Shown here one piece after another: positions 30,900 to 41,649 of a stretch of DNA of 64,000 nt. Made by a program: the position numbers and the translations under genes. This DNA comes from Metellina segmentata (lineage: Eukaryota > Arthropoda > Arachnida > Araneae > Tetragnathidae). The first letter of the stretch is position 1; each line of letters opens with the position of its first letter. The notes beneath the pieces are model-generated. The model worked only from the letters and a program-made list of their open reading frames with translations, ran no database searches and was not told the origin of the DNA. The stretch spans positions 96,050,293 through 96,114,292 of the forward strand of contig OX375883.1 of NCBI GenBank assembly GCA_947359465.1. The letters run 5' to 3'.

Positions 30900-32813
30900 T
30901 CAGATATCATTTGGTATATTTCCACCCAATGCTGTTGTTGGACATCTGTTTCGAATATAACAAGCAGTATTAACAGCATCAGCCCAAAGATGACTCGGTA
31001 TGCCTGACTGTATAAGCAAGCAACGTGTCATGTCGAAAAGAGTTTGGTTTGCTCTCTCGGCAACACCATTCTGTTGTGATGTTCTCGGTACAGTCAGTTG
31101 ACGAGAAATCCCATGTTCTCTCAGGTAATCATCAAATGCATGGCTTAAGTATTCTCCACCATTGTCACTACGTAAAATTTTGATTTTGGCACCATGAATA
31201 TTCTCTACTTGTTTCCTGTACTCATCAAACTTCTCCAATACTTGGCTCTTAGATTTCATCGGCCTCACCAACATATATCTTGAGAAATCATCAATAAAGG
31301 TCACCAGGTAATTTGACCCTCCCTTCGAAACAGGTGAAATTGGTCCAGTGACATCTGAGTGGATGATTTCTAGTGGTTTTGAGGCTCGTTCTGCTTCTTT
31401 AGTAGGGAATTTATCTTTCTTCATTTTTCCTAGAGTACATACTGTACACAGTTCATTCGTATCTTCATTACTTTTTTCTACAGTCAAGTTCTTCAAGGTG
31501 TTAAAGTTCGTATTGAGTTTTCTTACTCCTTCCATGTGAAGGTGGCCCAAACTGCTGTGCCACAATTTTTCTTTGACCGATCTCGTCAAGTAGGTGGTTT
31601 CAGGCATTTCATCCACTCGATAGAGTCTTCCATGTCGGTATGTAGTCAAGATAAGTTCTTCAGTTTCATGTTTCAATACCTCTGCCTTTCCTTCTTTGAA
31701 ACGTACTTCACAGCTCTTCTGTTCTATCCGGCCAACTGATAGTAGGTTTGCTCCAAGGTCAGGAATATACAAGACATTTTGTAATGTGATCTTCCTTGAG
31801 CCACAATCGTCACTGAGATTCAGTGAAATGTCTCCAATCCCAGTCACTTTAACTTTTTCAGAATTGGCAACTTCAACCATCGATGATGTAGATTTCAGGT
31901 TTGAAAATTTGTGCCGATGTGATGACATATGCTCAGTGGCTCCACTGTCTAAAATCCATGAGTTTGAGTCGTCAATTCCAGGATGGTTTATTGTTAAAGC
32001 ATGATGGGTTTCTTCATCTATGACAGTTTTTGCCGAATTTTGGTTTCTTCTAGATTCATCACAAAATCTTGACATGTGGCCCCATTCTCCACAGGAAAAA
32101 CAACGAGTGTTCCTCTTAGTTTTGGTGTCATATCCTTCAAAGTTATTTGTGTTTTTCTTTGGTACATGTCGTTTAGAGAATTTACTCGTCCCTTTGAAGT
32201 TCTTTGTAGTTAAGGCTCTTTCATCGGGGATCTGAGTTGAATTTTCTTCTGCTTTACGAGATATTCTTCTTTCTTCTACAGTTATTCTTGCCTTTACTGT
32301 CGTCGTCGTCAGATTTTCTTCATATTTTTCAAGGCTTAGGATTAAGGGTTCATATGCTTTTGGCAAGCCTATGAGCATCACTAGTGCAACTTCTCTATCT
32401 GTGAATGCATATCCTCCATTAGCAAGCTTTCTGTGAATGTCGATTAATCTTCCTAAGTAATCTTTAACTGGTTCCCCAGGCTTCATGATAACGTTGAAAA
32501 AGTCACGCATCAACTGCAAAATGTGCAAAAGTCCGAATTGGGTGTGCAGCTTCTTCAAAATGTCCCAAGCTTCGGCAGCACGGAGACACTCTCCTATATC
32601 GTTCAAAAATGTGCCTTCAACTATTAGGAGTAATAGTGCCAATGCTTCTTCGTTTTTTCTTCTTTCATCATTCGTCAGTTCCGGACCAAATCCAGGTTGA
32701 ATGGCCTCCCAACAGCGTTTCTGGACTAACGCTGCCCTGGCTCGAATGCACCATGTGTGATAGTTCTCGCCATTTAGTTTGCAAAATCTGTGTTCTTCGT
32801 GAGCCGCCATCAT
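30900..32813 (-). pseudogene. Copia gag-protease-integrase
   Basis: 637 codons open from MMAAHEEHRF. Domains in order: gag (about 1-200), CCHC zinc knuckle RCFSCGEWGHMSRFCDE (about 235), aspartic protease WILDSGATEHMS (about 285), integrase zinc-binding LWHSSLGHLHMEGVRKL with CTVCTLGK (about 415-460), and the integrase core. The catalytic residues are visible: Asp in HSDVTGP, Asp in RSDNGGEY, Glu in NGVAERAN. The frame shifts near 30900 after NIPNDI, so the polyprotein is broken there. On its own this half is remarkably intact. Confidence 0.9.
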
Positions 32814-33098
32814 TTACATAAACAAAAGCTTTCTTCTAAAAACATGCCTTTTACCTCTTCGGAAAGTCTTGTATCTCTTCTATTTCAACGTTCCGACTTC
32901 TTCTGAACGTCTTATTTCTTCAAGACGAAATCAATGAATGGCACTTCGCTTTTAAGTAAATGTTCATCAACAAATATCAATATTTGCTACTTCAAAAAAA
33001 CAGTTCGTTTTTCAATAGATCTCTTCCTTAACGATGCTTCATTAAAAAAAAATGGTACTTTCGTTTCTTCAGTAAGAGTCCAACTCGTGCTGATAACG

Positions 33099-33430
33099 TG
33101 TTAGATATTCAAATAAAAGTACCACAAAAATACGTTAATTCAAATTACTGAGATTTATTAAATATGCAAATAAGTAATATATGAATTAAATGAATTTAGA
33201 ACAGATTAATAAATGACGATCACAAAAAGGCACGATACATTACTTCAAGTCATTTTTCAAAAGTCAACGACCACGCACTGTTGCCACATAGCGAGAGAGA
33301 AACTTACATACAAGTATCAGTCAATCTATGTAGCTCGGACATTCATATATTTCGAGAACTTTTTTTCTTCTGGTCATTCCCTGTGTTGCTCCCCACCTCA
33401 AGAAATGTCACGAAAGTTACTATTTTTCAA
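33099..33430 (-). repeat. Copia 5' LTR (inner edge at 33099; outer end not resolved)
   Basis: On the minus strand the LTR ends in ...CTAACA at 33099 and the primer-binding region follows as CGTTATCAGCACGAGT, the position and type used by insect copia elements. The other LTR edge cannot be placed because the 3' LTR is missing (element cut at 29311) and pogo-like sequence lies at about 33430-33617. Confidence 0.55.
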
Positions 33431-33617
33431 CAAAAAAACCCGATAACCTCATTGAAAAGTAAAAAAAACGACCCTATAACCAGGAAAATAAAATGCCTAT
33501 ATAAGCGGTGCGCTTTAACACATGTTCCCTATTAAGTTAGACGGGACTTTAGAAAACTGACCGTATAAGCGACGTGACCTTATAACAGGGTGACCATATA
33601 CCCTGTACTGACTGTAT
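33430..33617 (-). mobile_element. Pogo/Tigger-like end
   Basis: The right end reads inward (minus strand) as CAGTCAGTACAGGGTATATG, and several CC-TATAA words follow (for example CCTATAACC, CCGTATAAGC, CCTTATAAC). A sequence with the same start (CAGTCAGTATCGGTTATATG) occurs at 47848. TIR style and TA flank fit pogo-type elements; no transposase is present. Confidence 0.5.
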
Positions 33618-33623
33618 TAAGCT

Positions 33624-34047
33624 ATAGATATGACAGTTTTAACAACAACACAACAAAAAATCAAAAATGTCTTGATTTTTTCCGAATTTTAAAAATACAT
33701 TACGAGAAACCAAATTGAAATTTCTACAAAAAACTCGAATTGGTGCAAAAATTCCCGTTTAGAGGTACTCTGAAAAAAATCACAACTAAAGACTGAAAAT
33801 TTGTACGTCTTTTGCTCACTCGCGTTAGAAATTTCGCTTTTTCAACTTTGACACTTAATAAATCCTAAACTAATAGGCGCATCAGAAAAAAAAAATCTTC
33901 TTCGTCGTGTTCTCTGGACAATGTTGAACAAACAACGTCAATTTCGTAATTTTCTGATCCGTACTTTCTCGGAAAACCGTCTAAGAATCGAGCAAAAAAA
34001 GCGAGTTTTCAATCCTGCGGCTGCAATGTTTTTTTAATATAGAGAGA
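33624..34047 (-). mobile_element. Non-autonomous Helitron, family B
   Basis: Diverged copy of the 3705/37278 family. The minus-strand start TCTCTCTATATTAAAAAAAC is at 34047. Shared body words include CTTTTGCTCACTCGCG and GTACTTTCTCGG. The CTAG end is not seen; as at 9226, the left side joins TATAGATATGACAGTTTT. Confidence 0.6.
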
Positions 34048-34249
34048 TAAAAAAATTGCGTTTTTCTTAAATCAAGTGTCAATTTATGAATATTTATTAA
34101 TTTAATTTATTAATATAGTTAATTATTAAGAATTAATAGATATTACTATAGTAATGTAGTTAAGCATTAATATTTAATAGATGTTACCATATTAGTATAG
34201 TTAATTATTAATACAATTAATCAACTAGTAAATCAAACTAATTTGTCTT

Positions 34250-34565
34250 TTCTTATGTTGTTATGTTTTTATTAAAAATATTTTCTTATGCTAACACTGA
34301 TAAACGATAGAAAAGTTTACATAGCTGCAAGAAAAATATTTAAAAAATAATGATTGCAGTATACTTTTGAACTTATGAAGTTTCAAAACATTACCTGTTG
34401 TTCCAGTTCCAAAGTAAACAATTATTTACTTTATCATTATCTGATTTTTAATCAATTCGGACTACCTGTGTACCAAATCTCATTACTGTTAGTGCCAGAG
34501 ATTCGTCAGGACAATGTCTACACTCAAACACACAAACAAACACTTCCTTTTTATTATAGTAGAGA
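34250..34565 (-). mobile_element. Helitron family C, 5' end
   Basis: The minus strand starts TCTCTACTATAATAAAAAGG at 34565, followed by AAGTGTTTGTTTGTGTG, and lies after A (T on the plus strand at 34566). Related to the plus-strand start at 36727. The 3' end was not located, so the left limit is approximate. Confidence 0.5.
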
Positions 34566-34569
34566 TTAA

Positions 34570-35925
34570 ATGGAGATGATATGGAAAAATATTGGCTTTG
34601 ATATTCGAATTCACTTGCAGGCTGCAATGCTTTTCTACAAATCTATCTTTTCTACAATGTTATACTTGGAAAAGGGAGGTCTGTTATCAGATAATCAGTA
34701 TGGGTTTAGGAAGGGCAGATCCTGCTCTACAAACCTTTTGAAGTTCTACGAAAAAATTACTGAGGAGCTGGATAATAAGAGCAGTGTAGATATCATGTAC
34801 ATAGATTTCAAAAGGCTTTTGATAAAGTATCTCATGAGGCATTACTGTTTAAATTGGAAAGGCTGGGGATTCAGGGGAAAACATTGACATGGATAAAGAA
34901 TTGGTTATAGGGTAGAAAGCAGTGAGTGCAGGCAAAAGGAAATTGTTCAAAGTGGACAGAAGTTATAAGTGGGGTGCCTCAGGAATCAGTTTTGGGACCA
35001 ATTTTGTTTATAATTTTCATAGATGATATAGGTCAGGTGATTAAGAATACAATCAGTATATTTGCAGATGACTTAAAAATATGGGAGACAGTGGATACCA
35101 AGTTACAGATAGAGAATTTACAGGTGGATTTTGATAAGATATCCGAATGGGCTGTAAAATGGGGTATGCCATTTAATATAGGGAAATATCATATTCTGCA
35201 TATGGATTACAGGAACAGTGGAGCCGAGTACTGTCTGCAGGGAGTAAAGGTAAAGGAGGGAGAAACAGTCAAGGATCTTGGGGTGATAATTCACAGGGAT
35301 TTTAAAATGGGTCACCAATGTTCAGCTGCGGGTAAAAAGGCTAATAGGTTATTGGGGTATATTAAAAAGACTGTAACCTCAAGGGATAAGAATATAATTT
35401 TGCCGTTATATAAGGGCTTAGTAAGACCACATCTAGAATATACTGTACAATTCTGGGCTCCATATATGAGAAAAGATATAGAATTAATTCAAAGGGTTCA
35501 GCACAGAGCTACAAAAATAACAAAGGGGATAGCAAATCTCGACTGTAATGAACGTTTAAGTAATCTAAACATGTATACACTTGATAGAAGAAGAAGGAGG
35601 GGGGATTTGATACAGCTTTTCAAGTTGGTAAAACAAGGGGACACACAGAGCTTAAATTTCAATAGGGATAACATAACAAGGGGCCATGGGTATAAACTGA
35701 ATAAGACACATTTTAATCGGGATTTAAGGAAAAACTACTACTTTAATAGGGTAATAGACAAATGGAACGCGTTGCCAGAAAATATAGTTAATTCAAAGGG
35801 AGTGTACGAATTTAAGATACAATTGGATAGTCAGTGGGAATTGGGGAATTCATAAACAAAGGACCAGCCTTGTTGGGCTTGAGCCTGTTGCTGGTCGTCA
35901 ATATTTGTATTTGTATTTGTAAATT
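34570..35925 (+). pseudogene. Non-LTR retrotransposon (LINE), 5'-truncated, RT and C-terminal region
   Basis: The RT spans two frames, 34570-34887 and 34926-35855. Motifs: NQYGFRKGRSC (RT 1), DIMYIDFKR (RT 2, first catalytic Asp), VPQESVLGPILF (RT 4, usually PQGS; the Gly is now Glu) and FADDLKIW (the FADD active site). The thumb and C-terminal part end RVIDKWNALPEN...SQWELGNS. One frameshift and in-frame stops near 34860-34920 break it. No endonuclease domain is present. The 3' tail has CCAGCCTTGTTGGGCTTGAG and a TATTTG repeat ending about 35925. Clade is probably CR1/Jockey-like. Two more 3' ends of this family lie at 757-1225 and 53281-53336. Confidence 0.85.
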
Positions 35926-35982
35926 TTTAAAGTGTACCAAGATTTTTGGGAGTTATTGCAATATTCAATTTTAAAACCACTT

Positions 35983-36171
35983 CATTGGGTTGGCTTGGAA
36001 GTTTGGAGAGTGGGGTGCCAGCTCAGGTGTTGCTTCGTTATCTGACCGTGGTTCAAAATTACGAGGTGTTGTCCTCGGATCTTTCCCTTAAGGGACTAAT
36101 CCCGGACCGTCGTCAATAGCCCGTTGTGTTGCTCTAGTACAACGTTAACTAAAATTACCATAACCATTACC
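35983..36171 (+). mobile_element. SINE family 1, 5'-truncated, with TSD
   Basis: Only the body and ATTACC tail are present, starting at CATTGGGTTGGCTTGGAAG. Flanked by TTTAAAACCACTT at 35970-35982 and 36172-36184. A TSD around a headless copy shows 5' truncation during reverse transcription, as for LINE-mobilised RNAs. Confidence 0.85.
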
Positions 36172-36184
36172 TTTAAAACCACTT

Positions 36185-36726
36185 AGTATATTGTTAGACC
36201 ACAAAATGTATTCGACCTAAACAAAACTTAGTGATGAATATTTTATCAAATTAATTTGTCCCCCTTCTCTTAAGGAAGGTGAAATTCAACAATTTCGCAC
36301 GTCTGATGCAAGAGTGCCACAAGTAAAAAAAAAATATAATGCTTTGTTGACTATAAGTGCGAGAAGTTGTTTAGAGAGAAGGTGTTAAAATATTACTTCA
36401 TTCCACTAAAGATAAAAGTGATTAAATATTCTGATCATTTCTTCAATATATCTACAGTTATCCAATTAAACCCGAGTAAGATCGTGTAATTTTGCTAGTT
36501 TTTGATAAAATAGGTGAGAGAGAAGATGCTGCTTCTCAACAATCAGTGAGAGAATCCCTCTTGTGTAGGTAACCATGGTTTCAAGTAGATTTCATTTAGA
36601 AGTAAATTACAACTCCTCTTATGGTCATAAATATTTGCCAAGTATTTTTTCCCCTCAGATAATGTAGAGCTTACATTAATGCTAATTTTCTAATGTAACT
36701 TGGGTGAGGCTAAATGAGATGAGCTA
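36185..36726. other. No gene seen
   Basis: AT-rich stretch between the truncated SINE and a Helitron end. No open frame or repeat structure stands out. Confidence 0.4.
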
Positions 36727-36900
36727 TCTACTATTATAAAAGGAAGTGTTTCTCTGTGTCTTTGTTCACAGTGCCCTGAAGACTATGGCACAAACAATAA
36801 TGAAGTTTGGCTCACAGGTAAACCTAATTTTTTGCGATTTTTGTGTAGCGTCCGAATTTAAATATTTAATCTAGAACATTTTAAAAATTAATTTATTAGG
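36727..36900 (+). mobile_element. Helitron family C, 5' end
   Basis: Begins TCTACTATTATAAAAGGAAG after A (36726), then GTGTTTCTCTGTGTC. It matches the start of the element at 34565, including the GGCTCACAGGT-like block near 36812 (GGTACACAGGT in the other). The 3' end was not recognised; the right limit is approximate. Confidence 0.5.
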
Positions 36901-37005
36901 TTTTTAACTTTTCGTCTTTCTTTCCGGGATGTGGTATCATACTACCTCGAAGGGAGAAGGAGCCATGCTAAATTTTCCGATTCTAGCGTGTTTTGATTTA
37001 CGTTA

Positions 37006-37379
37006 TTGATAATAGTCACTTTTAGGCCACCACGACCTTGCCTGGCTGCTCTGTCACTTTCTCATGGTAGTGCTGACATTGAACGTGGCTTCTCAGCCTC
37101 AGGAAGAGCTTTGACAGGACACAGAGCATCAATGTCCGAACGCACACTCAATGCATTGATGAGGGTTAAAAGTAGCTTGGCAAATTTTGACAATCAACCT
37201 CATTTGGTGCCGATCACATCAAAGCTAATGGATATGGGAAGGGTTGCATATAAAGCCTACAATGCCTATTTAGAAGACTAGGGTGTTTCGCCCTCTGCTC
37301 GCTTCCGCTCGTCAAGAACCAAATAATCAAGAACCAAATTGAAATTTCTGAAAAAACTCGACGAGCTGCAAAAATTTAC

Positions 37380-37418
<39 letters not shown>

Positions 37419-38020
37419 CTCTTTAAGAAAAACTCTTAAACTCTAAAGAAACTTAAGACTGAAAAATTTGTATGTGTTTTGGTCACTCGCGGAAGAAATT
37501 TCTATTTTCCAATTTTGACACTTAATAAACCCTAAACTAATAGCCGCATCGGAAAAAAAATCCTAACAATTGTCCAGGGAATACGATGAAGAACAAAGCA
37601 TGTTAATTTCGTTTTTTTCTGATCAGTACTTTCTCGGGAAGCCGTCTAAGAATCGAGCTAAACAACACAGTTTTCAATCCTACGGGGGCGGCGGTAATTT
37701 TTTTTTTTAATATAGAGAGATATAAAACATAAGGCACAAGAAAAATTAGAGAAGGACAGGGAAGAAAAAGATACACTGGAAGCAGAGAGAAAAAAAAATT
37801 TAAGCCACTGGCAAATAAAAGAAAGGTGATAGAAGAAGAACGAAAACTTAAAATTATGCATAAGGAAGAGGATGGGGCATTGGACAGTGCTTCAAAATTA
37901 TTAAAGGAAGCCAATGATAGGCTCAAGAATGCGATAAAAAATAAAGATTTTAAGGAAGCAGCACTTGTTTAGGCAATGATTGAAGGAGCGGCAAAAGTCT
38001 CAGATGATGCTGGTTAGCAA
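37006..38020 (+). pseudogene. hAT-like transposase C-terminal region plus charged tail, interrupted by a Helitron
   Basis: The first part reads SHGSADIERGFSASGR, ASMSERTLNALMRVK and ends AYLED, a hAT-type C-terminal dimerisation pattern. The frame stops only because a Helitron (37278-37720) supplies a TAG at its CTAG end. Beyond the Helitron the same frame resumes as a Lys/Glu-rich segment (KHKAQEKLEKDREEKD). It then needs one frame change in an A9 run near 37790 and meets a TAG near 37970. The tail region (LLKEANDRLKNAIKNK) looks like a coiled coil. Upstream coding sequence before 37006 is not recognised. Confidence 0.65.
37278..37720 (-). mobile_element. Non-autonomous Helitron, family B, complete
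   Basis: 443 bp. Minus-strand TC start at 37720 (TCTCTCTATATT), hairpin and CTAG end at 37278-37281, flanked by A (37277) and T (37721). It holds a private (GA)n expansion at about 37385-37414. It inserted into the hAT-like frame and no host bases were duplicated. Confidence 0.85.
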
Positions 38021-38105
38021 AGACAGACTTAAAAAAATGCACATTCTTCTATTAAGAAGAAAAAGGCAAAATTAATTTCAAACTTTTACATAAAAAAAAA
38101 TAGAA

Positions 38106-38981
38106 GCGGCTCAATCCCATGATAGTACTTTACGCATGTCCAACTTGATTGGCTAGTTTCACGGGCTTGGCTTCACTTGGATATCTCGCCAATCTGATTG
38201 TTGCAGTAACCATTTGATTTTGAATATGCGCGTTGTTTCGTAGAAATACAATACATACACTAGCGCCTCAGCGTACAGCGTAAGTGTCCGACAAGTTGAC
38301 TCTGATTTGCTCCTCATATATATGTTGTATGGTGATTGTTAGTAGTATTTCTTGCCAACTTATATTAAGGGTACTTATACTTTAAAGAGCTTCTTTTCGT
38401 GAAGCAACGATGGCCTAATGGCTAAAGTCACCCACCTTCAGATTAGCGTCGGCAGCGGAGGATGATTTCCCGCGTTCGAACCTAGCTGTCGGAAAATTTT
38501 TTAGATCCTCCAAATTATTTTTAAAAATTCCAATTTAATTCCTTTTCATTCTAATTTACTTTTCCGAATTTTTAATACCCTTTTCATATTTTTCCAAGCT
38601 TCCGTTGATTTTACATAAATAATCTAAGAACCACTCCTGAACTCACTACCATCTGATATTTTTCCGCCCCTCTGCCGACCCCTTTGCTTTAGGATGTTGG
38701 TGTCGTATCCACCGCTGGCTTAGGACCATTCTGATGTAACAAAAAGCATACATAAAACACTAACTTATATAATTATTAACTTATATAATAAAAGGATACA
38801 ATTTTCGGCTCCCACCTCTACCCACCCATAGCCATGGATCTGAAAAGAAAAGAAGAAAGCAGAAAGGAAGAGATAAATCGCCAACAACTATAAACCTTAT
38901 TGACATACGTATCTAGGTCATGTGATCCGATTAGCCAATCAAGTTGGACTTGCGTAAAGTACTATCATGGGATTGAGGCGC
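38106..38981. mobile_element. TIR-bounded non-autonomous element with a tRNA-like segment
   Basis: Inverted ends of about 50 bp: CTCAATCCCATGATAGTACT, then TTTACGCATGTCCAACTTGA and TTGGCTA at the left, the inverse at 38932-38979 with about two differences. No TSD is clear. Inside, 38407-38490 resembles a tRNA-derived SINE head. No transposase frame is present. Confidence 0.65.
38407..38490 (+). other. tRNA-like segment with A- and B-box sequences, not a functional tRNA
   Basis: GATGGCCTAATGGCTAAAG resembles an A box and GCGTTCGAACC a B box, about 50 bp apart. The T stem and acceptor stem do not pair, so it is a degraded tRNA copy or SINE head. Confidence 0.5.
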
Positions 38982-39660
38982 CTGTAAAAAAATTAGATAT
39001 TGTAGTAGATAGTTCGTTAAGCCACCGACAGATAGCACTGGGCTCCTTGGCCAGTGACGTCAAGGAGTGGAGCGTCGTTTTGAAAGCGAGCAACTGTCAC
39101 GTGTAGTGACGGACTCTTTTTTTTTTTTTTTTATATATTTTGTAACCTTCGGCCGGCGTATTTTTCGGAATACACCTTGGCCTTGCAATAACATGTTACG
39201 TACATTTATCCAAGAATAAAAGATTATTTTGCCTAACCCGGCTTCTTTTATTCTTTAGTTAACTTTCAGGTTTTCAGTCGTCGTCTCATGGATTCCGGTT
39301 GGTAAGTATAACTATTTTCCCCACGCCGGTAATAATGGCGACGGTTTTCTGAGTGCGTTCATGTTATAATATAATCTTTTAAAGAAAAGGAAGAAGTTCT
39401 TTAAGCTGTGTCAAAAATGAACAAATTAAAAAATCATAACTACGATTTTTTTTTTATGTTAATATTTTAAAATGATGTACTTTTTAAATGAAAAAAAAAA
39501 TCCTTCCAAAGAAAAGGAAAAGATAGTGGTGGTAGGGGAGGATCTTTTTTTTTCTTCTATCTTTATACTTGAATATACTTAGCATTATTGTTATTTGTCA
39601 CTTTTTTTTGCTCGATTCGTCACTTTTTTGGTTCAATTAGTCACTTTTGTCACCTTTTTA
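38982..39660. other. No gene; LTR-like segment at about 39103-39292
   Basis: The segment starts TGTAGTGACGGACTC, contains AATAAA at about 39217 and a CCCGGCTTCTTTTATTCTTT stretch, and ends GTCGTCTCA followed by TGG at about 39291. That is LTR and primer-site-like. No second copy was found after the BEL/Pao pol, so the assignment is weak. Confidence 0.3.
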
Positions 39661-40087
39661 GACCTTGAAACCTGTTGGGAGCCCTAAAGCTTAGAGTCAC
39701 AGCTTGGGTCTTTAGATTTTATGAAAATTCAAGAAAACGACGGAGTGATAGACTTAGCGGAGAGTTAAGAAGCGAAGAAATTGAAAAAGCAGAGAGAGTC
39801 ATCCTCCAACAAGTTCAACTAGAGACGTTTCTGAGTGAACCTGATAAAAGACTCAATTCCCTTCGCACATTTATAGATAAGGATGCAATTGTAAGATTTA
39901 AGACCAAGATCGTTATGAGAAAAGACGATGAAAGTTTTAGACTTCCAATTGTTCTTCCATCAAACCACCGTGTTGTGAAGGCTCTCATAATTTGTAAACA
40001 TAAAGAACTTGGACACAGTGGAGTTCAATTTCTCATGTCGGCATTAAGAGAAAAATACTGGATCTTGAAAAGTCGGAAAACCATTAA

Positions 40088-40863
40088 GGGAACTGAGACG
40101 TTCTCGACAACGCAAAACATGAAAATTTGTGGTGTACAAGACCTCCTTATTTTTCAATAAAAAAGAAATCCCTCAACTAAAAGACTATATTTATTAAAGC
40201 TACATGCTTCATTCATTATATTACAGTAAAAGTATATTCATTCTATGCATTATTTTTTTAAATATGAGGAATCGAATAAGTACTTACAATAAACAGCCTT
40301 CTAATACATGGTGATGAATAGGTACGCTTAAAACTTTTTCTACTGCTTGGAAAATCCTAATGCATGCTTTAATAATTACACAAATGTATATTGATTGAAG
40401 TAAACTAATTTTTATTGCAGTATGTTAAATGTAAAAAGTATTAAAAAAAAGTTGAATCGAAAAAATTTGAAATTCTAAAAAAAGGCTGATTTTTCTCATT
40501 AAATTGGTGAATAAAAAAAATACTATCAATAAGAAATGAAATAAATTATGTTCATTGGATGAGTTATTACCATAGAAAGGTTCATAAAAAATTACACCTC
40601 TTTAATATGAATAGAATTTTTTACGAGCGTACCTATTCATCACCATGTATTAGAAGGCTGTTTATTGTAAGTACTTATTCGATTCCTCATATTTTCAAAA
40701 ATAATGCAAAGAATGAATATACTTTTACTGTAATATAATGAATGAAGCATGTAGTGTTTATAAATATAGTCTTTTAGTTGAGGGATTTCTTTTTTATTGA
40801 AAAATAAGTTCTTGTACACCACAAATTTTCATGTTTTGCGTTGTCGAGAACGTCTCAGTTCCC
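40088..40863. mobile_element. Palindromic MITE with TTAA target duplication
   Basis: 776 bp. Arms 40088-40328 and 40626-40863 are near-perfect inverted copies of about 240 bp around a 297-bp loop. The ends start GGGAACTGAGACGTTCTCGA. TTAA flanks both sides (40084-40087, 40864-40867). Removing the element with one TTAA restores the integrase frame of the host BEL/Pao. No coding capacity is credible; a piggyBac or Kolobok-type helper is suggested by the TTAA target. Confidence 0.85.
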
Positions 40864-41316
40864 TTAAGGATGCAATTAAATCATGTGTCATATGTAAAAG
40901 ATTCAATGCTCGACCTCCAGAGGTAGAAGAAGGTTTCTTGCCAGATGATAGAGTGAGAGACGCCTCTATTTTTGAAGTAATAGGAGTTGATTTAGCCGGA
41001 CCTCTTTCGCTGAAAGATGGGAATAAATGTTGGATAATCCTCTTCACAAGAGCTGTTTTTCGCGCTGTTCATCTGGAGATGACTACTTCAACCTTCCACT
41101 GATAGCCTTCTCAGGTTTTAAGAAGATTTGCCGCCAGGAGAGGAAGACAGAGTAAAATATATAGTGACAATGGTACGAATTTAGTCGGTGCGAACAAAGA
41201 ACTGTCATCTGTGAATTGGACTAAATCCAGAATTACGCTACCGCAAGGAGAATTGAATGGAGCCACAATCCAACTTCTACTCCCTGGTGGGAAGGTTTCT
41301 GGGAAAGGTTCATAGG

Positions 41317-41649
41317 TAATGGTAATGGTAATTTTAGTTAACGTCGTACTAGAGCAACACAACGGGCTATTGACGACGGTCCGGGATCAGTCCCTTAAGG
41401 GAAAGGTCCGAGGACAACACCTCGTAATTTTGAACCACGGTCAGATGACGAAGCAACACCTGAACTGGCACCCCACTCTCCAAACTTCCACGCCAACCCA
41501 ACGTGAGGACTTTCGGCCACGACAGATTTAAGGTGCACCAGCCGCCTCTACACCATACGTTTACAAACATCCATGCCCGGACCCGGATTCGAACCAGGAA
41601 CCTTCCGATCCAGAGGCTAACACCTTAACCACTATACCGGTTGGTCGGC
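41317..41649 (-). mobile_element. SINE family 1, full length, with TSD, inside BEL/Pao integrase
   Basis: 333 bp, head at 41649 (GCCGACCAACCGG) and ATTACC tail at 41317. TSD AAAGGTTCATAGG at 41304-41316 and 41653-41665, with three extra As next to the head. The host integrase frame continues correctly when the SINE and one TSD are removed. Confidence 0.9.

Noticed and set aside
31348..32821. Plus-strand ORFs of 63-102 codons opposite the copia gag-integrase
   Set aside because: Antisense shadows of the copia frame.
38407..38490. Candidate functional tRNA gene
   Set aside because: A- and B-box words are present but the acceptor and T stems do not pair.
39103..39292. 5' LTR of the BEL/Pao element at 39675-42164
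   Set aside because: It looks LTR-like, but no second copy was found downstream and too little internal sequence separates it from the integrase region; kept only as a weak note.
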